From Candidatus Dichloromethanomonas elyunquensis (lineage in GTDB: Bacteria; Bacillota; Desulfitobacteriia; Desulfitobacteriales; Syntrophobotulaceae): 64,000 nt of DNA. Position numbers and translations under genes: made by a program. The notes beneath the pieces are model-generated. The model was not told the DNA's origin and ran no database searches. It was given only the letters and a program-made list of their open reading frames with translations. Positions 46,827-55,862 of this stretch are shown piece by piece (position 1 is the stretch's first letter; the number at the start of each line of letters is the position of its first letter). Where the stretch lies: contig LNDB01000005.1 of NCBI GenBank assembly GCA_001515265.1, forward strand, positions 1 to 64,000, in the 5' to 3' direction.

Positions 46827-46974
46827 GATGATCCCTTCTTTCAGTGATTAACCTTCACTTAATATACCATAAAATCTATGTTTTTAATATATTTTGAATA
46901 TACAATAAGAGCCCGCTCCTCGAACAGACTCCTTAGCGTTTACTATCTTCCCGGGACCATCATACGCAACCTTC

Positions 46975-47871
46975 TTATGGCCGTTTTAATTTCCCAATAA
47001 TTGTTGAAAAATCTGCGGGAAGCGGAGCTTGTACTGTGATTTGCGTTCTGTTTCGGGGATGGGTAAAGGTAACGGACTCTGCATGAAGTGCCTGACGGGA
47101 TATCATCGGGCAACTCTTTCCATACATAGTGTCTCCGATAACAGGGTTCCCTATATGGGCTAAGTGCACTCGAATCTGATGTGTCCTCCCTGTTTCAAGT
47201 TTCAGTTCTAATAATGATAGTTCGGAAAGGAATTGAATCACTTTATAGTGGGTTACTGCAGTTTCCCCTTGCTCCTGAACAGACCGGCGGTTCGGTAATG
47301 TCGGATGTTTGCCGATAGGAAAGTCCAGTGTCCCGATTTGTGGTTCAAGCCGACCGTTGACAATAGCCACATAGGTTCGTTGAAAATCACCTGTACTCAT
47401 TTGCCGCTCCAGTATGGTTTGGGACAAGGCATCTTTGGCAAATACCACACAACCGGAAGTATCCCGGTCCAGACGATGCAAGGGCCTGATCGTAAAAACC
47501 ACTCCCTGTTCCTGAAAATAATGGGCCAGATAATTAGCCAGTGTTCCCCCGGAAGTATGTCCTGCCGGATGAACCAGCATCCGCGGAGGTTTATTTAATA
47601 TAATTAATTGGGAATCTTCAAATAAAATATCGATAGAGCCTTCTTGTGGCTCAACCCCATAGGATTGATCCTCTAAGAGGAGTATACGTATGATATCTCC
47701 GGTTCTGACCTTTTTCTGAAGAATAACCGGTTTTTTATTCAGCAAAATTCCTTTCTTCCGGGTCAGCTTTTGAATTTTTCTTCCGGAATAACGTAATATT
47801 TGCTTCAGGTATCCTTCAACAGTTAAACCGTTGTGCTCAGTTTCAATGCGATATGTTTGATATGACTTCAT
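46975..47871 (-). CDS. RluA-family pseudouridine synthase
   Basis: Converts uridines in rRNA or tRNA to pseudouridine. 298 residues: an S4-like N-terminal part (about 14-75), then HRLDRDTSGCVVFAKD with the catalytic Asp, and LLELKLETGRTHQIRVHLA. The particular RNA target (RluD, RluC or other) cannot be read from sequence. Confidence 0.92.
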   Translation of the reverse strand: MKSYQTYRIETEHNGLTVEGYLKQILRYSGRKIQKLTRKKGILLNKKPVILQKKVRTGDIIRILLLEDQSYGVEPQEGSIDILFEDSQLIILNKPPRMLVHPAGHTSGGTLANYLAHYFQEQGVVFTIRPLHRLDRDTSGCVVFAKDALSQTILERQMSTGDFQRTYVAIVNGRLEPQIGTLDFPIGKHPTLPNRRSVQEQGETAVTHYKVIQFLSELSLLELKLETGRTHQIRVHLAHIGNPVIGDTMYGKSCPMISRQALHAESVTFTHPRNRTQITVQAPLPADFSTIIGKLKRP

Positions 47872-47944
47872 AAATAACCTTCCGAAAAGTATCTTCCTCT
47901 TTCAATCCATGCTGCGAATTCATTTTACAAAACTTTCAATGAAA

Positions 47945-47980
47945 AAGAAAGCATGTGTGTCGAAAGGCATCTGCTTTCTT
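47945..47980 (-). terminator. ymaF-like gene terminator
   Basis: Stem AAGAAAGCA/TGCTTTCTT with a T-rich minus-strand tail, 19 bp after the stop. Confidence 0.6.
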
Positions 47981-47998
47981 GATTATAGGCTTCAATCA

Positions 47999-48313
47999 CT
48001 ATACTCCTGGAGCAGGCATATCTAATCCCTTGATATGGTGCCTATGCCCGTTATTTACTGTGGTAAAGAAGTCCCAATTATGGGCATGGAAACCATTGGC
48101 TGTGGGGATAGCCGGGCCGGAAGTTGCTTGATAATAATGGGTATGCCCGTATTCATACACTACAAAGTTTTCAGAATAATGGACATGGCTTTCTCCAGCA
48201 AGGACAGCCGGTCCCGATACATCCAGACACGGGTGGGAATGATTCTGGTCACATGAAGTATGCGTGACACTTCCATGGTTATGGTCCATAGGACTTTTTT
48301 TCTTATTATCCAT
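47999..48313 (-). CDS. YmaF-family His-rich protein
   Basis: 104 residues from the ATG at 48313 (GGGAGGGGG 7 nt upstream). Histidine pairs recur: MDHNHG, QNHSHPC, SHVHYS, GHTHYY, FHAHNW, GHRHHIKG, as in the YmaF family. The spaced His residues suggest metal binding on a beta-rich fold, but the function is unknown. No signal peptide. Confidence 0.75.
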   Translation of the reverse strand: MDNKKKSPMDHNHGSVTHTSCDQNHSHPCLDVSGPAVLAGESHVHYSENFVVYEYGHTHYYQATSGPAIPTANGFHAHNWDFFTTVNNGHRHHIKGLDMPAPGV

Positions 48314-48399
48314 ATTCTTTCCCCCTCCCGTTATGATATGAAAGGATTTTACGCTTCGTTCACGTATGGTGAAGATTGGCCAGGCACATGTTCCCAATC

Positions 48400-48433
48400 A
48401 AATATTATGCTATACTTATTTCGCATAATATTT
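48400..48433. promoter_or_regulatory. 11-bp inverted repeat around the putative psd promoter
   Basis: AAATATTATGC (48400-48410) and GCATAATATTT (48423-48433) flank TATACT, a likely -10. Possible operator or leader hairpin. Confidence 0.4.
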
Positions 48434-48467
48434 ATGGGTCTGAGTCTTTTTGGGAGGGTCCAAATTA

Positions 48468-49358
48468 ATGCCGATCTATTTTCTGGATAGGAAAACGAGA
48501 GAATGTCACGAAGAAATCGTTGCCGGAGATCAATTTCTGAAATGGCTTTATGAAGCCAATTCCGGCCTCGTCCTACTGGAGTCTATCGTAAAGCGAAAAC
48601 TTTTTTCTTTTCTTTACGGTAAATTTCAGGACATGCCTCCCAGCAGAAAAAAAATAAAAGGATTTATCGAGGATCTGGGGATTGATATGCGTGAGGCTAA
48701 ACAAGAGGAAGTAGATTCTTATCGGACATTCAATGAGTTTTTCACCAGGGAATTAAAAGCGTCCGCCAGGCCTATTCCCTCTGATCCCAATATTCTGGTT
48801 TCCCCCGTGGACGGTAAAATCCTGGCCTGGGAAAATATTGACAAGGATCGCCTCCTTCAGGTTAAAGGCGGCTACTACTCTCTTGAAGAGCTTCTGCAGA
48901 ATAGAGAACTCGCATCATCCTATCATCAGGGAACCTGTCTTATTATTCGACTATGCCCCGCTGATTATCATCGTTTTCATTTCCCGGACAGGGGGGTCCC
49001 GTCTCAGTCCAAAAAAATTAACGGATGCTATTACTCCGTAAATCCCCTCGCTTTAAAGAAAATCAATAAAGTATATTGTGCCAATAAGAGAGAACTTACC
49101 TTATTTAAATCGGATAACTTCGGGGAAATGTTACTGATAGAAGTAGGCGCTACTTGTGTAGGATCTATTATTCAGACCTTTTCGCCGGAACAACCGGTAG
49201 AGAAAGGTTCTGAAAAAGGCTACTTCAAATTCGGCGGTTCCACTACGATCATGTTCCTTAAAAAAGATACGGTTCAAATCGATTCCGACCTCTTGGCAAA
49301 TACTTTGGAAGGTATGGAAACTAAAATCCGAATGGGGGAGCAAATCGGGCAAAAATAA
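48468..49358 (+). CDS. psd: Phosphatidylserine decarboxylase proenzyme
   Basis: Makes phosphatidylethanolamine at the membrane. The ATG at 48468 gives 296 residues (GGGAGG 10 nt upstream). Self-cleavage at Gly-Ser258 in FGGSTT creates the pyruvoyl group; PVDGKIL and CPADYHRFHFP are conserved. The clostridial-length form. No pssA is adjacent. Confidence 0.93.
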   Translation: MPIYFLDRKTRECHEEIVAGDQFLKWLYEANSGLVLLESIVKRKLFSFLYGKFQDMPPSRKKIKGFIEDLGIDMREAKQEEVDSYRTFNEFFTRELKASARPIPSDPNILVSPVDGKILAWENIDKDRLLQVKGGYYSLEELLQNRELASSYHQGTCLIIRLCPADYHRFHFPDRGVPSQSKKINGCYYSVNPLALKKINKVYCANKRELTLFKSDNFGEMLLIEVGATCVGSIIQTFSPEQPVEKGSEKGYFKFGGSTTIMFLKKDTVQIDSDLLANTLEGMETKIRMGEQIGQK

Positions 49359-49385
49359 AAAATCCTAGTTTGGCTAGGATTTTTT
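49357..49385 (+). terminator. psd terminator
   Basis: AAAAAATCCTAG/CTAGGATTTTTT stem with a 5-nt loop that overlaps the stop codon. Confidence 0.85.
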
Positions 49386-49453
49386 ATTATCTTTTTTTAA
49401 ATTATCATTTTAAATGAATCTTGCTGAAATCTACAGAAACTTGTTTACTTTAT

Positions 49454-50542
49454 TTACACATTAAACCGGAAATTGATAATGTCCCCGTCCTCTACGATAT
49501 ACTCTTTTCCTTCCAGCGTAGCAAGACCTTTTTCCTTGACCTTGGTCATAGAGCCCAGTTCCTTTAAATAATGGAATTTGCATACTTCCGCCCGGATGAA
49601 TCCTTTCTCGATATCGGAATGGATTTTCCCTGCTGCCTTTTTAGCCGTTGTGTTCTTGCGAATCGGCCAAGCCCTCACTTCATCCTGACCGGCGGTGAGG
49701 AAGGAGACCAGCCCCAGATAATCGTATGCGGTCTTGGACAGCTGATCGATCCCGGATTCCGTAATTCCCAGGTCTTCAATAAAAATCTTCCTGTCCTCCG
49801 GGTCCAATTGGTTAATTTCCAATTCTGTCTTAATACATAATTGGATCAAGGGGGTATTTACCTTTTCCGTATACTTTAACAAATCATTTTTAGCGGGATA
49901 ATCTTTTTCCGAGAGTTGATTTTCATCTATGTTTGCAACTAAAATGATAGGTTTTTCCGAAAGAAAAGAGAAGGTTTTCAGGAGTTCATTTTCTTCTTCA
50001 CTGAGATTCAAATTATGGATAAAAAGACCGTTCTCCAATCCTTCCTTACATTTTTTCAATACTTTGAGTTCTTCCAGATTTTCTTTGGTTACTTTTTTGG
50101 CAGTCTGAATTCGTCCGATACGGTTTTCGATAACCCCTAAATCCGCAAATAACAGTTCCAGATTGATCGTCTCAATGTCCCTCATAGGGTCAATGCTGCC
50201 CTCTTCATGAATCACACTTTCATTCTCAAAAGCCCTAAGCACATGGATAAGGGCATCAACTTTTCTGATATTATCGAGAAATTGATTACCTATGCCCTTT
50301 CCCGTACTGGATCCGCTGACAAGACCGGGCACATCAATCACTTCAATGGTGGCATAGGTCGTTTTTTTAGGGCTGTACATCCCGGCTAAAAAGTCTATTC
50401 TTTCATCCGGTATTTTGGCAATACCTAGATTTGCTTCAATCTTGCCTGTGGAAAAACCCGAAACCTCAATACTTGATCCGGTAAGAAGATTAAAAAGTGT
50501 TGTCTTTCCCACGGAAGGTAAACCAATTAAACCTATCTTCAT
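49454..50542 (-). CDS. ychF: Redox-regulated ATPase YchF/Ola1
   Basis: Obg-like P-loop protein that prefers ATP and associates with ribosomes. 362 residues with GLPSVGKTTLFNLLTG, VIDVPGLVSGSSTGKGIGNQ and VANIDENQ (the altered G4 of YchF), and a C-terminal TGS domain (about 280-362) ending DGDIINFRFNV. No Shine-Dalgarno is present; a 12-bp palindrome is directly upstream. Confidence 0.94.
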   Translation of the reverse strand: MKIGLIGLPSVGKTTLFNLLTGSSIEVSGFSTGKIEANLGIAKIPDERIDFLAGMYSPKKTTYATIEVIDVPGLVSGSSTGKGIGNQFLDNIRKVDALIHVLRAFENESVIHEEGSIDPMRDIETINLELLFADLGVIENRIGRIQTAKKVTKENLEELKVLKKCKEGLENGLFIHNLNLSEEENELLKTFSFLSEKPIILVANIDENQLSEKDYPAKNDLLKYTEKVNTPLIQLCIKTELEINQLDPEDRKIFIEDLGITESGIDQLSKTAYDYLGLVSFLTAGQDEVRAWPIRKNTTAKKAAGKIHSDIEKGFIRAEVCKFHYLKELGSMTKVKEKGLATLEGKEYIVEDGDIINFRFNV

Positions 50543-50544
50543 GA

Positions 50545-50556
50545 TTCGGCGCCGAA
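50545..50556. repeat. 12-bp perfect palindrome at the ychF start
   Basis: TTCGGCGCCGAA, two bases before the start codon where a ribosome binding site is expected. Confidence 0.45.
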
Positions 50557-50827
50557 ACCACAGCTCAAGACATGGTTCCAGCTCTTCAACTCCTTCTTGC
50601 CTTTATAAGCACTAATATCGTTACTAATGTTAGCATTGACGGGTGCGGTGGTCAACTTATATATTAGAATCAAGATACGATTCTATTGGGTATTCCCGTA
50701 AGCAATGTCATCTTGAATATGTGAAGAAATGATAAGAAACAAAATGGAGATAATAACTATTGATAAAGGCTAAGATTAATCATTTCACCGATATGGGGAC
50801 TCATAATTTAAAAAGGAAGGTATCGTT

Positions 50828-51454
50828 ATGGGTTTTGACCTGAATGAGGCTTTATATTCACTTCCAGGAATTTTAATCGGGTTTGCTTTTCATGAATTTG
50901 CCCATGCCCAAACAGCAGCTATCTTTGGGGATGATACACCCAGACTTCAGGGCAGGACTACATTAAACCCTTTGATCCATATTGACATCATCGGTTTCCT
51001 GATGATGCTCCTTGCCGGTTTCGGATGGGCTAAACCTGTCCAAATCAACCCGAATAATTTTAAGAACAGAAAAAGAGATGACTTTTTCGTTTCTTTGGCA
51101 GGACCATTGATAAATTTTGCAATCGCTTTTCTTTTTGTATTATTAATAAAGCTCTTTTCTTATTTTCCGCAGATTTTAGATAAAGCAACTTATGATATTC
51201 TCATGAATATCCTTGATTATACGGTGTGGATTAATGTCGTTCTTTTTGTACTTAACCTGCTGCCTATACCTCCGTTGGATGGCTCCCATATCCTTTTTGG
51301 TTTAACAGGTTTATCCGACAGCCCAGTATATTTTCGGATTCAACAGATGAGTACTGTCATCTTTTTTATTCTCATCATTACAAATTTTTTGGATAAGATT
51401 ATAGGACCGCCTATTCTGTATATTTATGATTTATTAACCTCTCTTTTTTTCTGA
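50828..51454 (+). CDS. Site-2 protease family membrane metalloprotease (M50)
   Basis: 208 residues, about five membrane spans. The zinc site is in FAFHEFAHAQTA (HExxH) and NLLPIPPLDGSH (with the third ligand Asp). No PDZ domain, like the short YwhC/Rip-like group. May cut membrane-embedded regulators; substrate unknown. Good AAGGAAGG upstream. Confidence 0.9.
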   Translation: MGFDLNEALYSLPGILIGFAFHEFAHAQTAAIFGDDTPRLQGRTTLNPLIHIDIIGFLMMLLAGFGWAKPVQINPNNFKNRKRDDFFVSLAGPLINFAIAFLFVLLIKLFSYFPQILDKATYDILMNILDYTVWINVVLFVLNLLPIPPLDGSHILFGLTGLSDSPVYFRIQQMSTVIFFILIITNFLDKIIGPPILYIYDLLTSLFF

Positions 51455-51460
51455 TTTTAC

Positions 51461-51796
51461 TTATTTCTTTTCATCTCCTCCTCCAATAATCACCGTCCTG
51501 AAATCGCACCCGATGTATACCTTCTTGCCTCCAGGTAAGGCGTAAGTACAATTGGAAGATTCATTGGTCCAATCGTCCACAACCGGACTAAGGAGATCAA
51601 TGATTGATTCCAGGCCATTTTCTTCATCAATGACTTCAGTCGTTGCAAAACCGTATGCCGAAGAATTGCTCTCGTGAATCTCAAAGGGGACTAGTTCGCA
51701 GTCCTCAGGTAAAAGTGTCAGTACTTTTATAATATGTTTTTTGTTCAATCCGCTGTCCAGCGGCACCATCCAGGCCGCTGCATGAAATTCAGACAA
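51461..51796 (-). CDS. Uncharacterised protein in the fluoride operon
   Basis: 111 residues, TTG start after AAGGGGG. Mixed alpha/beta, acidic, no membrane span. Distinct segments: MVPLDSGLNKKHIIKVL and a C-terminal GGKKVYIGCDFRTVIIGGG. I do not recognise a family. It is the last gene after crcB and DUF190, 43 bp behind DUF190. Confidence 0.65.
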   Translation of the reverse strand: MSEFHAAAWMVPLDSGLNKKHIIKVLTLLPEDCELVPFEIHESNSSAYGFATTEVIDEENGLESIIDLLSPVVDDWTNESSNCTYALPGGKKVYIGCDFRTVIIGGGDEKK

Positions 51797-51839
51797 GGAA
51801 ACAGCCCCCTTTTTACCTATATTCTATACTGTCATGTTC

Positions 51840-52187
51840 CTATCTGGTTGCCTTCTTGGGAGAATACCTGATTATATCCAGGTCTTCAATGGTAATCAAC
51901 CCCTCCTGAACAGTCTCGTCCAGAAAGGGTAGTATCTTTTCAATATATTCAATGCTATCTACGATTTCGATTATAATCGGAAGGTCATGCGACAACTCAA
52001 GTATCTTTGCTGTTTTAATTCTGGAATTTGCTCCGAAACCTTCTATTCCCCTAATAACAGTTATTCCTGCTAACCCAAGCTCCTTAGCCCTTAAAACAAT
52101 GGCATGATACAAAACCAGTCCATTATATTTGCTGGCTTCGCCGATATAAATCCGGATCCTTCTTGCCTGGCCTGAAATCTTAGGCAT
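51840..52187 (-). CDS. DUF190 protein
   Basis: 115 residues with IRIYIGEASKYNGLVLYHAI, GLAGITVIRGIEGFG and LPIIIEIVDSIEYIEKILP, the DUF190 pattern (a PII-like ferredoxin-like fold). DUF190 genes are often next to crcB; its part in fluoride resistance is not established. 36 bp after crcB. Confidence 0.88.
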   Translation of the reverse strand: MPKISGQARRIRIYIGEASKYNGLVLYHAIVLRAKELGLAGITVIRGIEGFGANSRIKTAKILELSHDLPIIIEIVDSIEYIEKILPFLDETVQEGLITIEDLDIIRYSPKKATR

Positions 52188-52223
52188 ACTGCTCCCCCTT
52201 TTCTCATGATTTTCCTGAACACT

Positions 52224-52598
52224 TTAGATCAATCGCGCCAATTCCATACCAAGGTACACCCCCAAAAAGCCAATTATAATGCTCGTTAAGGTATATACCC
52301 CTGCGGTAAAAAATTGCGCGTCTTTGATGAGAATAATATTTTCATATCCAAAAGTAGAAAATGTGGTAAAGGCTCCAACAAACCCCACTCCTACAGCGAG
52401 CCTGATTTCCGGGCTTACTGTAAGTTTATCCAGAAAGAGGGTGTTTAAGAAGCCTAATAAAAATGCCCCGCTTATATTAATGATAAAGGTATGAAGAGGG
52501 AAAGCGTGTATCCACTTATTGGATATCCAGCTTCCAAAGCCATAACGCAAGACTGCACCGAATGCACCCCCGACAGCTATAAATAGGTAGTTCATCAT
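52224..52598 (-). CDS. crcB: Fluoride exporter CrcB/Fluc
   Basis: 124 residues, four membrane spans, forming dual-topology fluoride channels. Typical motifs: GGAFGAVLRYGFGSW, HTFIINISGAFLLGFLNT and GFVGAFTTFSTFGYEN. A TTG two codons upstream (52604) is an equally good start by spacing from AAGGAG. It is the first gene behind the fluoride riboswitch. Confidence 0.93.
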   Translation of the reverse strand: MMNYLFIAVGGAFGAVLRYGFGSWISNKWIHAFPLHTFIINISGAFLLGFLNTLFLDKLTVSPEIRLAVGVGFVGAFTTFSTFGYENIILIKDAQFFTAGVYTLTSIIIGFLGVYLGMELARLI

Positions 52599-52640
52599 AC
52601 ACAAGTTTGCTCCTTATCTTTTTTGCCTTTTTTAAAGCAG

Positions 52641-52717
52641 AAAACTCCTACCTGGCTATACCAAACTATAACCTGGCAGGAGCCATTAATCTTAAAAAAC
52701 GAACTCCATCACTTATC
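52641..52717 (-). ncRNA. Fluoride riboswitch (crcB motif)
   Basis: Minus strand reads GTGATGGAGTTCG, then TTAATGGCTCCTGCC, matching the conserved GAUGGAGUUC and UAAUGRCUCCU of the motif. The loop GGAG and the later CTCC can form the pseudoknot. An intrinsic terminator overlaps the CTCC: arms 52672-52682 and 52645-52655 pair 10 of 11, then TTTT. The middle stem (P2) is very short here. Upstream of crcB as expected. Confidence 0.75.
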
Positions 52718-52730
52718 TTTTCTATTAAAT

Positions 52731-52759
52731 ATTTTATCCCTAAACTCAGAATGATGCAA
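52731..52759 (-). promoter_or_regulatory. crcB operon promoter
   Basis: TTGCAT (52759-52754), 17-bp spacer, TAAAAT (52736-52731), starting transcription just before the aptamer. Confidence 0.55.
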
Positions 52760-52773
52760 GTTGAGATAAATTA

Positions 52774-54024
52774 TCATCTTGGCAGCCATCTCAGCAAGAG
52801 GTATTCTTTGCTTATCCATACCAGTTTTGGGTGAGTATTGATCATATGTTCCGCTCGCTCTTTTCCGGTAGGGTGATAGATATAAAGAATGATTCTCTGC
52901 AGACGGGCGATAAAACGGGTACATAGAGTAACGGGCACATCCTGAACCCCGAATCCGAGTCCCTTAACTCCCCTGTGGATTAACGTTAAGCCGAAGAAAA
53001 TTTTAATATCCGCGTATTCGGGATTTTCGGCGATATAGGCAGCCAGTTCGGATAGGGACGGCTTTATTTCCCGCAATACTCTTAAAGCGATGGATGTACT
53101 GTCTTTTTCCTTGCCCATAAAACGTATGTTGTCAAAATGAATTTCGCCTGCCTGGTCTCCCTGTTTTGCCAATAATTCACCATTTGCGGACATGATATCC
53201 GGACCTTTGTAAATGGTTTTATCCAGTCGTAAAAGGTTACTCGCACTGATTCTTTCAATCTTATTCATGCGCGCGTAACCCCTTTCCCACATTTCCCACA
53301 GTCGGAAAATGAAGTGACGCCACATAGACCAGGCCGGCAATTCAAGTTTGACTACCGGCAATTTTTCTTCCTTTATAACTTTTTCCCCAAGAATTTCCAA
53401 AACCTGTGGAACTCTGCTTGGGGCTCCCTCGTCACCACAGGAATCATGCAAAAGAATAATCGTTCCTTCTCTAGCCCGTCTGGCAATGCGTCTTGCGATT
53501 TCCTCAGAGCTTAGTCCTGTTTTCCAATCGTGCCCCTCACTCGTCCATAGGACTGCTTTTTTCTTCCTTATGATGATCCATAACCACAAAGCCAGATTGA
53601 AGGTACCCCAAGGAGGGCGAACCCAATCCACCGGCCTTCCGGTAATCCCTTCTACAGCCGCAACCGCTTTATCCCAACTGCGCCAAGTTTCCCATGGACT
53701 TTGAAACCAGGCGTATTGATGTTTTAGGCTGTGAACGCCAATCTGGTGACCCGCAGCCGCTATGCTTTGAAAAAGTTCCGGATAAAGCAGGACTTTTTCC
53801 CCGACAACAAAAAAAGTCGCCGGCATGTTATTTCGGGAAAGGACTTCAAGAATCTTAGGAGTGTATTGAGGGTCCGGCCCGTCATCAAAGGTAATGGCTA
53901 CACCCGGTGAATACTGTCTTTTCCAGCTTCCCATTCCCAAACGGTGAAGGATGATGTCGGGAACAATGGTGTAGATTACACCAACAGCCAGGAATACGAA
54001 GAGAACCCATTCCCACCAACTCAT
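52774..54024 (-). CDS. Polysaccharide deacetylase with a YkoP-like C-terminal domain
   Basis: 416 residues. A membrane anchor (about 5-24) precedes the NodB domain (about 38-235): AITFDDGPDPQYT, IGVHSLKH, WVRPPWGTFN and TIILLHDS, so the catalytic and metal residues are complete. The C-terminal ~170 residues (SLSELAAYIAENPEYADI, GFGVQDVP) look like the YkoP domain. It is 3 bp after the VTT gene in an envelope operon. Confidence 0.88.
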   Translation of the reverse strand: MSWWEWVLFVFLAVGVIYTIVPDIILHRLGMGSWKRQYSPGVAITFDDGPDPQYTPKILEVLSRNNMPATFFVVGEKVLLYPELFQSIAAAGHQIGVHSLKHQYAWFQSPWETWRSWDKAVAAVEGITGRPVDWVRPPWGTFNLALWLWIIIRKKKAVLWTSEGHDWKTGLSSEEIARRIARRAREGTIILLHDSCGDEGAPSRVPQVLEILGEKVIKEEKLPVVKLELPAWSMWRHFIFRLWEMWERGYARMNKIERISASNLLRLDKTIYKGPDIMSANGELLAKQGDQAGEIHFDNIRFMGKEKDSTSIALRVLREIKPSLSELAAYIAENPEYADIKIFFGLTLIHRGVKGLGFGVQDVPVTLCTRFIARLQRIILYIYHPTGKERAEHMINTHPKLVWISKEYLLLRWLPR

Positions 54025-54027
54025 CTT

Positions 54028-54684
54028 TCATTCACCTTCTACTCTTCTTGGATCGATCCCGATTTTTTTCCGATTAAATATGTACCCCACACTCCAAAAA
54101 ACGGCGATAGCGGCACCGCCTAACAACAACCAGCACCAGGTTGTCATAATAATACCGAGGAACACTAATGCCGTTCCTATATAATAAGGGATAATGGATA
54201 TTGCAGCCGTCCATAGATAAGGCCAAAACCGAATAGAAGGAATGACTCCTGCGATATAATTCACTGCAAAAGCCGGTAATGGCAACATCCTGGCCACAAA
54301 TAAACCGGCGGTACCTTTCCGCTCGACCCAGTCGTTAACAAGATTGAAGCGTTCCGGAGAGATCATTTTGCACATAACTTGTTGTCCATACTGTCTTGCG
54401 ATAAAATAAATGATCACAGAACTAACAATGGAACCTAGCCATGAAAGGACAGTCCCCCAGAAAACACCGTATATTTTCAGGTACATTACCGCCAGGGCCT
54501 CAGACGGTATAGGTGTCATACAAAAAATCGCCATGAATAAAACTGCTAAAACTGCCCCGGGCCATCCCATTTTTTGAATGATTGCCGAAATATCATTTCC
54601 CCTGTCATAATAGAAAAAAGCTGCGGCAAGGCCAACCGCTATGGCAATTAACACAAAAAATATCCAATTGTTTTTAGTCTTCAT
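54028..54684 (-). CDS. TVP38/TMEM64 (VTT-domain) membrane protein
   Basis: 218 residues, about six hydrophobic segments, DedA-like fold. Conserved: MTPIPSEALAVMYLKIYG, GTVLSWLGSIVSSV and the second half GTAGLFVARMLPLPAFAVNYIAG (in two parts). VTT proteins are linked to lipid flipping or scrambling. ATG at 54684 has GGGAG 5 nt upstream. Located between a glycolipid glycosyltransferase and a deacetylase. Confidence 0.88.
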   Translation of the reverse strand: MKTKNNWIFFVLIAIAVGLAAAFFYYDRGNDISAIIQKMGWPGAVLAVLFMAIFCMTPIPSEALAVMYLKIYGVFWGTVLSWLGSIVSSVIIYFIARQYGQQVMCKMISPERFNLVNDWVERKGTAGLFVARMLPLPAFAVNYIAGVIPSIRFWPYLWTAAISIIPYYIGTALVFLGIIMTTWCWLLLGGAAIAVFWSVGYIFNRKKIGIDPRRVEGE

Positions 54685-54710
54685 AAATGCTCCCGGCAAA
54701 ACTTCATTTT

Positions 54711-55862
54711 CTAACCAACGTCTAAAATTGGCGGCAATTGATATGCCATCTCTAAAATAGACTGAACGGCACGTTCTGCCGAGTTTCCAGGAAATTCACG
54801 TGCTGCCGCATCACTCATTTGACTAATTAGCGTGTTATTTTGAATGATTTCATCAAAAATATCGAGAAATTCTGTTTGGGTATAGGCGATTTTCCCTGCC
54901 CCTATGGCCCTGATGTATTCGGCATTATTCGCTTCCTGCCCGGGAATCGGTTTAAAAATAATCATAGGGAGATGTTTGGTCAAGGCCTCTGATACGGTTA
55001 ACCCCCCTGCCTTTGTGATAATGATATCTGCAGCGGCCATCAAGACATCTACATTGTTTACAAAATCAAAGCGGACAATTGGGTTACGGGCCATTTCTAT
55101 AACCGGATCAAGGGACCGGTATAACTTTCTGTCTTTGCCGCAGACAAAAATAGCCTGAATGGGGGCATCAATTGTCGCGATTAAGCTGCATAACCATTTG
55201 GCATTACCCAATACACCATAAGCACCTCCCATGATCAAAACTGTCAGGAGGCCTGTGGAAAGTCCCAGGTCTGTCTTTGCTTCTTTTTTATTCAGGGAAC
55301 GGTCGAACTTGGGACTTACAGGGATACCCGTTACCTTAATGGACCGCGGGTTAATTCCCCTTTTAATTAAACCTTCACGGACTTGATTATTCCCAACGAT
55401 ATATAAATCAACACCTGGGTGGATCCATTGGCAATGTGTGGTATAATCGGTAATTACCGTTACCAAAGGAATCCGGAGTTCCCCTGTTTTTCTCATTTGC
55501 GCAAGCAGCCCTGCAACAGTAGGGTACGTACAGATGATAATATCGGGTTTTAAACCATGAATATAGTCAATTAACTGTCTTCGTCCCATATTATTGACAA
55601 AGCGCTGGAACAGGGAATCATAAGATAGATCCTGCGTACTCTGATAAAATGTCCCCCATAGTTTTGGAGCCCGTTTAATAAGTTTAATATACGACTTTTT
55701 AAAAATCATATTTAAACCTTTATGATAGATATCCATAAAGTCCTCATGGACGATTTCGGCCGTAGGTTCCATGTTTTTTACCGCTTGGATAAGGGCTTCA
55801 GCCGCCTTCACATGGCCTCCCCCAAAACCCGCAGAAAATACCAGGATCCGCAATGGCTTCAT
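54711..55862 (-). CDS. Glycolipid glycosyltransferase (UgtP/MGDG-synthase family, GT28)
   Basis: Likely adds sugar to diacylglycerol at the cytosolic membrane face. 383 residues; N-terminal ILVFSAGFGGGHVKAAEAL is the lipid-acceptor loop of MGDG synthases, and ITKAGGLTVSEAL with PIPGQEANNAEYI binds the UDP-sugar. The ATG at 55862 is 13 nt from AGGAGG. First gene of the GT-VTT-deacetylase operon and divergent from the LTA-synthase-like gene; it could make that enzyme's glycolipid anchor. Confidence 0.88.
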   Translation of the reverse strand: MKPLRILVFSAGFGGGHVKAAEALIQAVKNMEPTAEIVHEDFMDIYHKGLNMIFKKSYIKLIKRAPKLWGTFYQSTQDLSYDSLFQRFVNNMGRRQLIDYIHGLKPDIIICTYPTVAGLLAQMRKTGELRIPLVTVITDYTTHCQWIHPGVDLYIVGNNQVREGLIKRGINPRSIKVTGIPVSPKFDRSLNKKEAKTDLGLSTGLLTVLIMGGAYGVLGNAKWLCSLIATIDAPIQAIFVCGKDRKLYRSLDPVIEMARNPIVRFDFVNNVDVLMAAADIIITKAGGLTVSEALTKHLPMIIFKPIPGQEANNAEYIRAIGAGKIAYTQTEFLDIFDEIIQNNTLISQMSDAAAREFPGNSAERAVQSILEMAYQLPPILDVG

